From the NCBI RefSeq assembly GCF_028682635.1, contig NZ_JANHLK010000003.1:310001-374000 (forward strand): a DNA stretch of 64,000 nt, read 5' to 3'. Below, one piece after another: positions 27,749 to 36,558 of the stretch (position 1 is its first letter; each line of letters opens with the position of its first letter). The notes under the pieces are model-generated. The model saw only the letters and a list, made by a program, of their open reading frames with translations. It did not search any database and had not been told where the DNA came from. Origin of the DNA: Pseudomonas putida (GTDB lineage Bacteria > Pseudomonadota > Gammaproteobacteria > Pseudomonadales > Pseudomonadaceae). The position numbers and the translations under genes were made by a program.

Positions 27749-28342
27749 TCATCCGATGTTCGACAGTTTCAACAGGTGACGCAGGTCGTTGAGCAGGTCC
27801 TTGCCTTTGACTGACGGGTCGTAGCGCAGCACCAGATTGCCGTGGGGGTCGATGATCCACAGCTGTGGCACCGCCTTGCCACCGGTGGTTTTGTTGAAGG
27901 TGTTCACGTCCAGCGGATAGCGCTGCAGTTGAGGATACTCCCGCGTCAACTTGGCGTCGTAATCAGTGCCCAGCGGCTGCGCGACGGCAATGGCATGGCT
28001 GGCGCGCCCGGCATCGCGGCCCAGGCCGATCTGGACCTGCCGTGCCAGGTACACCAGTTGCTGACAGTCCACCGCACACTCCTTGGGTGCGGTCACCAGC
28101 AACTGCCAGCGTTGTTCATCGGCCTGCACGCCAAGGTTGGCGCGGGTCTGGCCGTTGCCGATCAGTTCGCCGTGGTAACTGCGACCCTCCGGCACCCAGA
28201 ACTGCAATTTGTACATGCCGGTGGCGAGGATCATCGGACCGATCACCCCGAGCACAATCAGCAGCAGTTGCAGGCGACCCTTGCGCCGACTCGCCAGCGT
28301 TTTGGCCTCAGACATGCTGGGTGGATTCATGGCCGCTCCCAT
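27749..28342 (-). CDS. Membrane-anchored Sco-like/thioredoxin-fold protein of the cox locus
   Basis: A 197-residue protein found in the same place in PAO1 (PA0111 in my memory). It has one N-terminal helix (about 20-42), then a domain with a CAVDC cysteine pair (spacing C-x3-C as in Sco) and a late thioredoxin-like segment (PQLWIIDPHGNLVLRYD). The Sco histidine is not evident, so it may be a disulfide reductase or degenerate copper chaperone for CuA assembly; this is inference. ATG 28342 was chosen because AAGGAGAAACACC lies directly upstream; the frame reaches 28558 otherwise. It overlaps the SURF1 gene by 35 bases. Confidence 0.8.
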   Translation of the reverse strand: MGAAMNPPSMSEAKTLASRRKGRLQLLLIVLGVIGPMILATGMYKLQFWVPEGRSYHGELIGNGQTRANLGVQADEQRWQLLVTAPKECAVDCQQLVYLARQVQIGLGRDAGRASHAIAVAQPLGTDYDAKLTREYPQLQRYPLDVNTFNKTTGGKAVPQLWIIDPHGNLVLRYDPSVKGKDLLNDLRHLLKLSNIG

Positions 28343-29048
28343 GGTGTTTCTCCTTTGCGTTGTGCCAGCCGAGGTAGAGATAAAGACCGAACAGGGCGAT
28401 CGCCAGGGCGAACCACTGCACGGCATAAGCGAGGTGTTTTTCCGGGCCCATGGCCACGACTGGCCAATCGGCCTGGTACGTGGCGGGTCCGGTTTCTGCG
28501 CGTAATTCGTAGGCGTAGCCTTCGCGGTCCAGGGCTTTCCAGAGAGCGTTCGGATCAATGGCCGTCAGCAGTTTTGGCCAGGTACGGGTATTGGGGTCAG
28601 CGTGGAGCTGGAAAGTGGCACCGGGAGGCACGTAGACCCAGGCGTCGAGACTCAAGAGGGTGTCGGGCGTGGTGAATTGCGGCGGTGTACGGCGGTCCGG
28701 CCAGGGCAGCCAGCCGCGGTTGACCAGCAGCCACAGCCCGGTGGCTTGATCGTGAAACGGTTGCAACAATTCGACCCCGACCTTGCCATCGCGCTGGCGG
28801 TTATCCAGCAACAGGCTGTGGCCGGCGTCGAACTGGCCGTGCAGGTGAACCCGGCGGAAGGCCGGATCTGCGGTGTGTTGCAGCTCGGTGCTGGCCATCG
28901 GTTCGGCGGCCCGGCGCTCGGCGTAGCTTTGCAGCAGCGCGCTTTTCTCCGCGCCCCGACTCAATTGCCAGAACCCGAGCGACACCAGCAGCGGCAGCAA
29001 CAGCGCCACCACCAGTGTCGGAATGATGCCCGGCCGAAAGCGCTTCAT
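28308..29048 (-). CDS. SURF1-family cytochrome oxidase assembly protein
   Basis: A 246-residue inner-membrane protein that helps insert heme A into subunit I. The first helix is about 8-27 (VVALLLPLLVSLGFWQL), a periplasmic domain contains the family signature NRGW in LLVNRGWLP, and a second helix lies at about 212-232 (YAVQWFALAIALFGLYLYL). The open frame begins at 29345, but ATG 29048 (MKRFRPG) gives the expected topology. Divergent from the DUF2909 gene. Confidence 0.92.
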   Translation of the reverse strand: MKRFRPGIIPTLVVALLLPLLVSLGFWQLSRGAEKSALLQSYAERRAAEPMASTELQHTADPAFRRVHLHGQFDAGHSLLLDNRQRDGKVGVELLQPFHDQATGLWLLVNRGWLPWPDRRTPPQFTTPDTLLSLDAWVYVPPGATFQLHADPNTRTWPKLLTAIDPNALWKALDREGYAYELRAETGPATYQADWPVVAMGPEKHLAYAVQWFALAIALFGLYLYLGWHNAKEKHHGSGHESTQHV

Positions 29049-29118
29049 GGCCTGGCCAGAAAGTCGGTCGTCGCGATAGCTATACTCAAGTGCATCGCTT
29101 GTCCCCCGGAGTCCCACC

Positions 29119-29322
29119 ATGCTCAAAACAGCCATCGTCCTGATGCTGATTGCCACGGTTGTCAGCCTGTTCAGCGGCCTGTTTTTTCTGGTCAAGGACG
29201 ACAGCAGTTCGAACCGCCTCGTCATTGCCTTGAGTGTTCGTGTCGCGCTGGCCGCCATTACCGTCGGCTTGATCGCCTGGGGTTTTTTCAGCGGCCAGCT
29301 GGTTTCCCATGCCCCTTGGTAG
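29119..29322 (+). CDS. DUF2909 twin transmembrane protein
   Basis: A 67-residue protein with two hydrophobic helices (about 4-25 and 40-60) joined by a short charged turn (VKDDSSSNR). It is the only plus-strand gene inside the caa3 cluster, and PAO1 has the same small gene here (PA0109 in my memory). A role in oxidase assembly or stability is possible but unproven. The heptamer repeat array begins 16 bases after its stop. Confidence 0.8.
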   Translation: MLKTAIVLMLIATVVSLFSGLFFLVKDDSSSNRLVIALSVRVALAAITVGLIAWGFFSGQLVSHAPW

Positions 29323-29337
29323 GGCGCGCAAAGCGCG

Positions 29338-29417
29338 AGCTTCAAGCTTCAAGCTTCAAGCTTCAAGCTCGTAGCTCGTAGCTCGTAGCTCGTAGCTCGT
29401 AGCTCGTAGCTTGCAGC
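29338..29417. repeat. Heptanucleotide tandem repeat array
   Basis: Four units of AGCTTCA are followed by six perfect units of AGCTCGT, then AGCTTGC and AGC. All units share AGC at the same phase of 7, so the two blocks are variants of one array. It fills the gap between the DUF2909 stop (29322) and the coxC stop (29423) on opposite strands. It lies outside coding sequence. Confidence 0.97.
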
Positions 29418-29422
29418 TGCTC

Positions 29423-30310
29423 TTAAAGCACATAGACGAAAACGAACAGCCCGATCCACACCACATCCACGAAGTGCCAGTACCAACTCGCAGCCTCGAA
29501 GGCAAACTGGTGTTCGTTGTCGAAGTGTCCACGCATGACCCGCATCAGCATCACGAACAGGATGATGGTGCCGATCGTCACATGCGCGCCGTGAAACCCC
29601 GTGAGCATGAAGAACGTGGCGCCGTAGATGCCTGAACCCAGGGTCAGGCCCAGTTCATGGTAGGCATGGATGTACTCTTCGGCCTGGAAGCCGAGGAAGG
29701 CACAGCCCAGCAGCACGGTGAGCGCCAGCCAGATTTTCAGCGCGCCGCGATGGCCCTTTTTCAAGGCATGGTGGGCGATGGTCACGGTCACGCTGGAACT
29801 CACCAGCAAAACCGTGTTGAGCAGCGGCAGGCCCCAGGGGCTGATGACTTCCTTGGGCGGCGGAAAGAGTTTGGAATCCGGGTTATTCAGCAGCGGCCAG
29901 GTGAACTGGAAATTCGGCCAGAGCATATGAGCCAGGCCTTTGGCGCCTTCACCGCCGAGTGCCGGGCCGGACACATGGCGCACATAAAACAGCGCGCCGA
30001 AAAAGGCGATGAAGAACATTACCTCCGAGAAAATGAACCAGCTCATGCCCCAGCGGAACGAGCGATCCATCTGCGCGCTGTACAAGCCGCTGCGACTTTC
30101 CTTGATCACCGTACCGAACCAGCCAAAGAGCATGTAGGCCAGCAGCAGCCCACCAACGAAAAAGATCAGCGGGCCGTGGGATTCCGGCCGCGCCGCTTTC
30201 AGATCGTTGAACCAGGTGGCCAGGCCGAGCACTGTGACGAACATCCCGACCGTGGCGATGATCGGCCATTTGCTCTGGGCCGGAACGTAATAATGTTCAT
30301 GAGTTGCCAT
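29423..30310 (-). CDS. coxC: Cytochrome c oxidase subunit III
   Basis: A 295-residue integral membrane protein with seven predicted helices. Family segments: the N-terminal HEHYYVP, WGMSWFIFSEVMFF (with the conserved glutamate), and HGAHVTIGTI (the histidine of the proton-uptake path) and WYWHFVDVVW near the C-terminus. AAGGAGAACAATAA precedes the ATG. Located 25 bases after ctaG in the minus-strand operon. Confidence 0.95.
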   Translation of the reverse strand: MATHEHYYVPAQSKWPIIATVGMFVTVLGLATWFNDLKAARPESHGPLIFFVGGLLLAYMLFGWFGTVIKESRSGLYSAQMDRSFRWGMSWFIFSEVMFFIAFFGALFYVRHVSGPALGGEGAKGLAHMLWPNFQFTWPLLNNPDSKLFPPPKEVISPWGLPLLNTVLLVSSSVTVTIAHHALKKGHRGALKIWLALTVLLGCAFLGFQAEEYIHAYHELGLTLGSGIYGATFFMLTGFHGAHVTIGTIILFVMLMRVMRGHFDNEHQFAFEAASWYWHFVDVVWIGLFVFVYVL

Positions 30311-30335
30311 TTATTGTTCTCCTTATCGGGCACGC

Positions 30336-30887
30336 TCAACCGCCAGTATTGACTGCGACCGGTGGATGTCGGGCGGTGATATCGAACAGCGTGTAGGACA
30401 GCGTCAGGTGCTTCACATCCTTGGGCATGTCACGGTCAACGATGAAACGTACCGGCATCTCGATCCGTTGACCGGGCTGCAGCACTTGTTGGGTAAAGCA
30501 GAAGCATTCGGTCTTGTGGAAGTACGCCGCTGCCGCGCTGGGCGCGATGCTCGGGACCGCCTGGGCGCTCATCGGCTTGTCGGTGGGGTTGTGCGCGATG
30601 AAGATCATCTCGTTCACCGCCCCGGGGTTGGCCGTCAATTCATCGTGCTTGGGATAGAAATCCCAGGACATGTCGGCGGAATTGGTCGACAGGAACTGCA
30701 CGCGAACCTGCCGCGAGGTATCGACCGTCTGTTCGCCCTCATACTGCCCGGCGGTCTTGCCATTGATGCCGAATGCCTTGCACATCACGTCGTAGATCGG
30801 CACCAGGGCAAAGCCGAAGACAAACATCGCTACCACCACGAGCAATAGGCGAGTGACGAGCTTCTTCATCGAAATTGAATCAGCCAT
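30336..30887 (-). CDS. ctaG: CtaG/Cox11 copper chaperone
   Basis: A 183-residue single-helix membrane protein that delivers copper to the CuB site of subunit I. The helix is about 10-30, followed by the conserved YDVMCKAFG. The periplasmic domain has the copper ligand motif CFCF near residue 132. The frame is open to 30944, but ATG 30887 with GGAGGTTTGG upstream gives the conserved start. Together with sco and the Sco-like gene, the cluster carries chaperones for both copper centres. Confidence 0.94.
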   Translation of the reverse strand: MADSISMKKLVTRLLLVVVAMFVFGFALVPIYDVMCKAFGINGKTAGQYEGEQTVDTSRQVRVQFLSTNSADMSWDFYPKHDELTANPGAVNEMIFIAHNPTDKPMSAQAVPSIAPSAAAAYFHKTECFCFTQQVLQPGQRIEMPVRFIVDRDMPKDVKHLTLSYTLFDITARHPPVAVNTGG

Positions 30888-30912
30888 GATTCCAAACCTC
30901 CGCCGAAATTCC

Positions 30913-31000
30913 TGTAGGAGCCGGCTTGCTGGCGATGCAGGCACCGCGGCCTGTCTGATGAACCGCGTTATCGTTCATCGCCAGCAAGCCGGCTCCTACA
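30913..31000. repeat. REP doublet, family B, between coxA and ctaG
   Basis: Facing copies of TGTAGGAGCCGGCTTGCTGG and its complement span 88 bases. Here the doublet is inside an operon, between codirectional coxA and ctaG, so it may reduce assembly-gene expression relative to coxBA. Confidence 0.92.
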
Positions 31001-31010
31001 AGGGCCATGT

Positions 31011-32609
31011 TCATTTCACTTCCGGCGGCGTGGTGAAGGTGTGATACGGCGCCGGCGACGGGATGCTCCATTCCAGACCCTCAGCCCCATCCCACGGTTT
31101 GGCCGGTGCTGGCGGGCCGCCGCGGATGGTCTTGATCACTATGAACAGGAAGAAAATCTGCGTGGCGCCGAACATGAAGGCGCCGATCGACGACACCATG
31201 TTGAAGTCGGCGAATTGCAGGTTGTAGTCCGGAATCCGCCGCGGCATGCCTGCCAACCCTACGAAGTGCATCGGGAAGAAGGCCATGTTCATGCCGATGA
31301 ACGACAGCCAGAAATGCAGCTTGCCGAGGGTTTCGTCGTACATGTGACCGGTCCATTTCGGCATCCAGTAGTAGGCCGAGGCGAAGATCCCGAAGATGGC
31401 GCCGGGCACCAGTACGTAGTGGAAGTGTGCGACCACGAAGTAGGTGTCCTGGTACTGGAAATCCGCGGGTGCGATGGCCAGCATCAGCCCCGAGAAACCG
31501 CCGATGGAGAACAGGATCACGAACGCCACGGCAAACAGCATGGGCGTTTCGAAGGTCAGCGAGCCTTGCCACATGGTACTGGCCCAGTTGAACACCTTGA
31601 CCCCGGTGGGCACCGCGATCAGCAAGGTGGCGTACATGAAGAACAGCTCGCCCACCAGTGGAATGCCGACCACGAACATGTGGTGCGCCCAGACGATGAA
31701 CGACAGGAACGCGATACTCGCCGTGGCGTAGACCATCGAGGTGTAGCCGAACAATGGCTTGCGCGAAAAGGCCGGAATGATCGAGCTGACGGCACCGAAG
31801 GCCGGCAGGATCATGATGTACACCTCGGGGTGGCCGAAGAACCAGAACACGTGCTGGAACAGCACGGGGTCACCGCCGCCAGCGGCACTGAAAAAACTGG
31901 TGCCGAAGTGAATGTCCATCAGCATCATCGTCACGCATCCGGCCAGTACCGGCATCACCGCGATCAGCAGGAACGCGGTGATCAGCCAGGTCCAGACGAA
32001 CAGCGGCATTTTCATCAGCGTCATGCCGGGGGCGCGCAGATTGAGAATGGTCGCGATCACGTTGATCGCCCCCATGATCGAACTGATCCCCATCAAGTGG
32101 ATGGCGAAGATGAAGAACGTCACGCTTTCCGGTGCATAGGTCGTCGACAGCGGCGCGTAGAACGTCCAGCCGAAGTTGGGACCGCCGCCCGGGGTGAACA
32201 GGGTCGAAACCAGCAGGATGAACGCCGCCGGCAACAGCCAGAAGCTGAAGTTGTTCATCCGTGGCAACGCCATGTCGGGTGCGCCGATCATCAGCGGGAC
32301 CATCCAGTTGGCGAGGCCGACAAAGGCCGGCATCACCGCACCGAAGACCATCACCAGGCCGTGCATGGTGGTCATCTGGTTGAAGAATTCCGGCTGGACG
32401 ATCTGCAGCCCTGGCTGGAACAGTTCGGCGCGGATCACCATCGCGAACGAGCCGCCCAGCAGGAACATGGAGAACGCAAACCACAGGTACAGCGTACCGA
32501 TGTCCTTGTGGTTGGTGGTCAGCACCCAGCGCATCAGGCCTTTGGCAGGGCCGTGGGCGTGGTCGTGGGCCGCGCCGGTATGAACATGGTCATCGACTAC
32601 AACAGTCAT
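31011..32609 (-). CDS. coxA: Cytochrome c oxidase subunit I
   Basis: Catalytic core of the aa3 oxidase, 532 residues with twelve predicted helices. Heme a ligand in TMHGLVMVFG, CuB and cross-linked ligands in WFFGHPEVY, the K-channel region beyond it, and the paired histidines VAHFHYVLVPG that bind heme a3 and heme a. The cytoplasmic N-terminus is His-rich (DDHVHTGAAHDHAHG), a feature seen in several pseudomonad subunits. It starts 82 bases after coxB. Confidence 0.97.
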   Translation of the reverse strand: MTVVVDDHVHTGAAHDHAHGPAKGLMRWVLTTNHKDIGTLYLWFAFSMFLLGGSFAMVIRAELFQPGLQIVQPEFFNQMTTMHGLVMVFGAVMPAFVGLANWMVPLMIGAPDMALPRMNNFSFWLLPAAFILLVSTLFTPGGGPNFGWTFYAPLSTTYAPESVTFFIFAIHLMGISSIMGAINVIATILNLRAPGMTLMKMPLFVWTWLITAFLLIAVMPVLAGCVTMMLMDIHFGTSFFSAAGGGDPVLFQHVFWFFGHPEVYIMILPAFGAVSSIIPAFSRKPLFGYTSMVYATASIAFLSFIVWAHHMFVVGIPLVGELFFMYATLLIAVPTGVKVFNWASTMWQGSLTFETPMLFAVAFVILFSIGGFSGLMLAIAPADFQYQDTYFVVAHFHYVLVPGAIFGIFASAYYWMPKWTGHMYDETLGKLHFWLSFIGMNMAFFPMHFVGLAGMPRRIPDYNLQFADFNMVSSIGAFMFGATQIFFLFIVIKTIRGGPPAPAKPWDGAEGLEWSIPSPAPYHTFTTPPEVK

Positions 32610-32691
32610 GTCCTGTCTCCTGCAAACAGATGAGCTGGGCAGGCCGGGGCGCGATGCCCCGACCGATTCCTTGGGTGCGCAATAGACCGGG

Positions 32692-33819
32692 TCATTTGCT
32701 TTCCGCCTGTTTCAGCTCCAGCACTTCTTTAGGGGTGACCATGTCGCCCTTATTGTTGCCCCAGGCGTTACGCTCGTAGGTCACGACCGCTGCGATATCG
32801 ACTTCCGACAGTTGCTTGCCGAACGCCGCCATGGCGGTACCAGGCTTGCCGTGGAAGACAATGCTCAGGTGATCCTTGATGGGTCCGGTGGCGATTTTCG
32901 AGCCCTTGAGTGCCGGGAACATCGGCGGCAGCCCTTGACCCTCGGCCTGGTGACAGGCCACGCAGGCGGTGTGATAGACCTTGTCGCCGCGCTCCTTGAG
33001 CTCGTCGAGGGTCCATTCCTTGCTGGTCAGCTCCTTGAGTTGTGCGGCTTCAGCCTTGCGCTCGCCCAGCCATTTTTCGTAGTCGGCCTTTTCCTTGACC
33101 TCGACCACGATCGGCATGAACCCGTGGTCCTTGCCGCACAGCTCGGCGCATTGACCGCGGTAGATGCCGGGTTTTTCGACACGGGTCCAGGCTTCATTGA
33201 CGAACCCCGGGATCGCATCGCGCTTGACCGCGAAGGCCGGCACCCACCAGGAGTGGATCACGTCGGCGGAGGTCACCAGGAAGCGCACCTTGGCGCCGAT
33301 CGGCAGCACCAGGGGCTTGTCGACCTCGAGCAGGTAGTGCTCGGTCTTGGCTTCCTTGTTGTGGATCTGATCGGCGGGAGTGGCCAGGTTGCTGAAGAAC
33401 TCGACGTCCTGGCCCAGGTATTTGTAGTGCCATTTCCACTGATAGCCGGTGACCTGGATATCGATATCCGGCTCACTGGCGTCGTACATCTTGATCAGGG
33501 TGGCGGTCGCCGGAACCGCCATGGCCACCAGGATCACGAAGGGCACGATGGTCCAGAGGATTTCGACGGTGGTACTTTCATGAAATTTTGCCGCCACCTG
33601 CCCGGTTGAGCGGCGATGGAGGATCATCGACCAGAACATGGCGCCAAAGACGATGATGCCGATCACTACACAGATCCAGAAAATGGTCATGTGCAGGTCA
33701 AACACAGCGTGACTGATTTCAGTCGCTCCAGGCGCCATATTCACAGTCCAGGCCGCTTGCGCCTGACTGAAAATCGACCACAACAGGAGGCCCATCCAGA
33801 CATGTGGATGTCGCATCAT
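32692..33819 (-). CDS. coxB: Cytochrome c oxidase subunit II with fused cytochrome c domain
   Basis: A 375-residue subunit that marks this enzyme as caa3 type. The signal peptide is followed by two helices (about 40-65 and 80-105), and a cupredoxin domain with the CuA site CAELCGKDHGFM. A C-terminal cytochrome c domain (from about 275) has CVACH and a later methionine, so electrons can enter directly from the fused heme. Two ATGs are possible, 33819 and 33816. In P. aeruginosa the caa3 operon is induced by starvation through RpoS; I could not confirm a promoter here. Confidence 0.96.
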   Translation of the reverse strand: MMRHPHVWMGLLLWSIFSQAQAAWTVNMAPGATEISHAVFDLHMTIFWICVVIGIIVFGAMFWSMILHRRSTGQVAAKFHESTTVEILWTIVPFVILVAMAVPATATLIKMYDASEPDIDIQVTGYQWKWHYKYLGQDVEFFSNLATPADQIHNKEAKTEHYLLEVDKPLVLPIGAKVRFLVTSADVIHSWWVPAFAVKRDAIPGFVNEAWTRVEKPGIYRGQCAELCGKDHGFMPIVVEVKEKADYEKWLGERKAEAAQLKELTSKEWTLDELKERGDKVYHTACVACHQAEGQGLPPMFPALKGSKIATGPIKDHLSIVFHGKPGTAMAAFGKQLSEVDIAAVVTYERNAWGNNKGDMVTPKEVLELKQAESK

Positions 33820-34189
33820 TGCGGGTTCCCCTTATCGTTCTTGTTATCCCGCCGGCTTTCACCTGCGGCAAGGGAGCGGCTGCATCAGACTACGAACTTG
33901 AATCGCCGGGCCTTGCTGCAGTGCAGTCGGGCGTCATCAGCTAACTCCATTCCAACCCGAGTATAGACAGCGACTCCCACCTCGCAATGTGCTGGCGTAA
34001 ATCAACTGAAACAGCATTAACTTGCGTTGCAGGGCACGAATGGAGAAGGATGCAGACGAGTGGTGGCAAACCGATATAACGGAGGCGTCTCAAGGATGAA
34101 ATAATTATGACAAATGCGTCTTAGCATTTTTCGTAAGCCAGCTAAGTTATGTCTTCCCTATTTCATTGCCTTTGTTTCCTGGAGTTTTC
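33820..34189. other. Divergent intergenic region, coxB to 34190 gene
   Basis: 370 bases with no credible gene. It must hold the promoter of the cox operon on the minus strand and that of the following gene on the plus strand. The only structured element I see is AAATGC, six bases, GCATTT followed by TTT at 34112-34131, which could be a weak hairpin about 60 bases before the next gene. Confidence 0.5.
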
Positions 34190-34840
34190 ATGAACACCGC
34201 CGCATTGCGCGAGCAGATCCAACAAGCCCAACAACACGAAACCGAGACCGGCCTGCTGACGCGTCAACTTGAAACCAAGCTGCCTCATTTGCACCCGGCT
34301 ATCCAATTGCCGGAAGCGGACGCCAACGGCGTGCTGACGCGTTTTGTCGCCGCTTACATCGACGAAGTTCCGGATCTGCTGGATGCAGCCAATGAAGTTG
34401 CCAGGGAAGCGGGCATCGAGTCACAGATCAAACCGGTGCTGAAAATCGCCGAGCAGTACTTCCTCCAGCCGCCAGCGATCATGGCAGGGCACGTCGGGCT
34501 CGACAGCCTGCTGGACGAAGCCTATCTGGCACACCGGTTCGTCGAAGAGGTCAACGACCTGTACATCAAGCATCTTGGCCAGCCACTGATCCCCTTGGAC
34601 ATGACTGTCGCCAACCTGATTGCTCATCAATTGATCGGTGAGGAATTTGCCAACCAACTTGATGAAGCTGTGCATCACGCCATCGACGAGATGCTTAACG
34701 AAGAGAGCTTTGCGCTGGAGTCGGTGGAGGCCTACCGCGAGAAACTCAGCAGTCCGGACACCGGCGCTGCCTGGAAGCGCTGGCCGTGCATGTCCCGTCG
34801 CCTGGGCGTGGGCCTGGAGCTGGATCAGCCCGTCGCCTGA
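34190..34840 (+). CDS. Conserved all-helical protein of unknown function
   Basis: A 216-residue protein with no signal peptide or membrane segment. It is predominantly helical and acidic, with conserved-looking segments LTRFVAAYIDEVPDLLDAA and LDEAYLAHRFVEEVND. PAO1 has a similar gene next to coxB (PA0104 in my memory), so the association with the oxidase locus is stable, but I recognise no domain. ATG 34190 was preferred over the upstream in-frame start at 34166 because GGAG lies just before it. Confidence 0.75.
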   Translation: MNTAALREQIQQAQQHETETGLLTRQLETKLPHLHPAIQLPEADANGVLTRFVAAYIDEVPDLLDAANEVAREAGIESQIKPVLKIAEQYFLQPPAIMAGHVGLDSLLDEAYLAHRFVEEVNDLYIKHLGQPLIPLDMTVANLIAHQLIGEEFANQLDEAVHHAIDEMLNEESFALESVEAYREKLSSPDTGAAWKRWPCMSRRLGVGLELDQPVA

Positions 34841-34850
34841 CTCCATTCCT

Positions 34851-34937
34851 TGTAGGAGCCGGCTTGCTGGCGATCCAGACGACACGGTCTGCCTGACACA
34901 CCGCGTCGCCTGGATCGCCAGCAAACCGGCTCCTGCA
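34851..34937. repeat. REP doublet, family B, between 34190 gene and SulP gene
   Basis: Facing units TGTAGGAGCCGGCTTGCTGG and complement, 87 bases. The right unit has two changes from the family sequence (an A in GCAAACC and a G in TCCTGCA), so this copy is slightly decayed. Convergent genes lie on both sides. Confidence 0.9.
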
Positions 34938-34941
34938 AGTT

Positions 34942-36468
34942 TCAGGTGGTGGAGCCTACGCCGGTGTTGGTCCGCACCCGCCCTTCCAACCTGCGTTTCA
35001 ACCCCCGCGCCTCAATCAGCAGCCTTGACCCTTTGGCCGCATTCGCCCGACCCCATTCTTCCAGCAACTCCAGGCACGAGTGATCGATGTAGCTCAAGTT
35101 ATTGAGCGGCACATGCACCGTCGCACCCGCTGGAATGCTGCCCAGTACCTGCGTCAACGCCGGCACTTTGAGAAAAGTCGCCGCACCCACCAGGCGCAGC
35201 TCCATTTCGCCGTCCTGCGCCAAGTCGATTAGGCTGATCTTCAGGCGCGAGGCTTTCAACGCCAGTTTCACCAGGGTCAAACCGAAGCCGACCAGCACGC
35301 CTGTCAGCAGGTCAGTGAAGATGATCGCCAGCGCTGTCGCGGCATACGTGAACATCGGCATCCGACCGTAGCGACCCAAACCTCGAAATGCCTTGAGATC
35401 GACCAGCTTGAAACCCGTGTACACCAACACACCGGCCAGGCTCGCTACCGGAATGCTTTGCAGCACGCTCGACAGCAACATCACGAACGCCAGGAGCCAC
35501 AATCCGTGGAAAATCGTCGAGTAGCGCGTGGTGGCACCGGCCTGGACGTTGGCCGAACTGCGGACGATCACCCCGGTCATCGGCAACGCGCCGAGCAATC
35601 CGCAAAGCATGTTGCCGACGCCCTGGGCAGACAGTTCGCGATCGAAGTCCGAACGTTGGCCGCTGTGCATGCGGTCGACCGCGGCGGCGGACAGCAGGGT
35701 TTCGGCGCTGGCGATGAAGGCTACCGCGAACGCCGCGATCAGCAGTGTAGGGTCAGCCAGGTTGAGCAAATCCGCAGGTTTCAGCCAGTCGATGGCTTCG
35801 GCCAGGTTGGCCGGCACTTCCACCCGTTTGACTTGCAGCGCCAGTACCAGGCTGGCGACGGTGGCAATCCCGACTCCTAGCAGTGCGCCGGGCACGAAGC
35901 GCAGGGAATGGGGGCGCAGCTTTTCCCACAGCCACATCACCGCGATCGTTCCCAGCCCGAGCAAACCGGCCTGCCAGCCAAAGGAGGGCAACGCCTGGGA
36001 CACGGCGGCGGGGAAGGCTGCCAGGTTATCCAGCCCCGAGGGCTTGGGCGTGGCGTCCAGCATCACGTGTATCTGTGACAGGACGATCAACACCCCGATC
36101 CCGGCGAGCATGCCGTAGACCACGGCGGGTGCTGTCACGCGAAACCAGCACCCCAGTTTCAGCCGACCGGCGACCAGTTGCAGAAAGCCCGCCAACAGCA
36201 GGATCGGCCCGAGCATGGCCACACCATGCTGGCGAACCAGTTCGAACACCAGCACTGCCAGGCCTGCCGCCGGGCCGCTGACTTGCAACGGCGAGCCGGC
36301 CAGCCAGCCGACCACCAGTCCACCGATGATCCCGGTGATCAGGCCTTTGGCCGGTGGCAGTCCCGAAGCAATGGCAATGCCCATGCACAAGGGCAGGGCG
36401 ACCAGAAACACAACCACCGAAGCCAACAGCTCCCGTGGCAGCACAGCTTTAAGTTGCGCAGCACGCAT
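34942..36468 (-). CDS. SulP-family anion transporter with STAS domain
   Basis: A 508-residue membrane transporter with about eleven helices (GIAIASGLPPAKGLITGIIG near residue 33, VSGPAAG near 66) and a C-terminal STAS domain (about 410-490). Usually annotated as a sulfate permease, but the adjacent upstream gene is a beta-carbonic anhydrase, and SulP proteins paired with carbonic anhydrases are typically bicarbonate transporters (BicA-like), so bicarbonate is the more likely substrate here. The frame extends to 36540; ATG 36468 has GGGAGAATC before it. Confidence 0.88.
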   Translation of the reverse strand: MRAAQLKAVLPRELLASVVVFLVALPLCMGIAIASGLPPAKGLITGIIGGLVVGWLAGSPLQVSGPAAGLAVLVFELVRQHGVAMLGPILLLAGFLQLVAGRLKLGCWFRVTAPAVVYGMLAGIGVLIVLSQIHVMLDATPKPSGLDNLAAFPAAVSQALPSFGWQAGLLGLGTIAVMWLWEKLRPHSLRFVPGALLGVGIATVASLVLALQVKRVEVPANLAEAIDWLKPADLLNLADPTLLIAAFAVAFIASAETLLSAAAVDRMHSGQRSDFDRELSAQGVGNMLCGLLGALPMTGVIVRSSANVQAGATTRYSTIFHGLWLLAFVMLLSSVLQSIPVASLAGVLVYTGFKLVDLKAFRGLGRYGRMPMFTYAATALAIIFTDLLTGVLVGFGLTLVKLALKASRLKISLIDLAQDGEMELRLVGAATFLKVPALTQVLGSIPAGATVHVPLNNLSYIDHSCLELLEEWGRANAAKGSRLLIEARGLKRRLEGRVRTNTGVGSTT

Positions 36469-36558
36469 GATGATTCTCCCGAAGATTTCTTCAGGCATGG
36501 CGAAGCCAGGCTGCCTGATCGGCAGCCTCGACTGAACCACACGGGTATTTAGGAGGAT

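Noticed and set aside
29338..29417. CRISPR-like repeat
   Set aside because: Units are 7 bases long with no spacers, so it is a simple tandem array.
31041..32633. 530-codon open frame opposite coxA
   Set aside because: Extremely His/Arg/Glu-rich antisense shadow of coxA; coxA is intact with all ligands.
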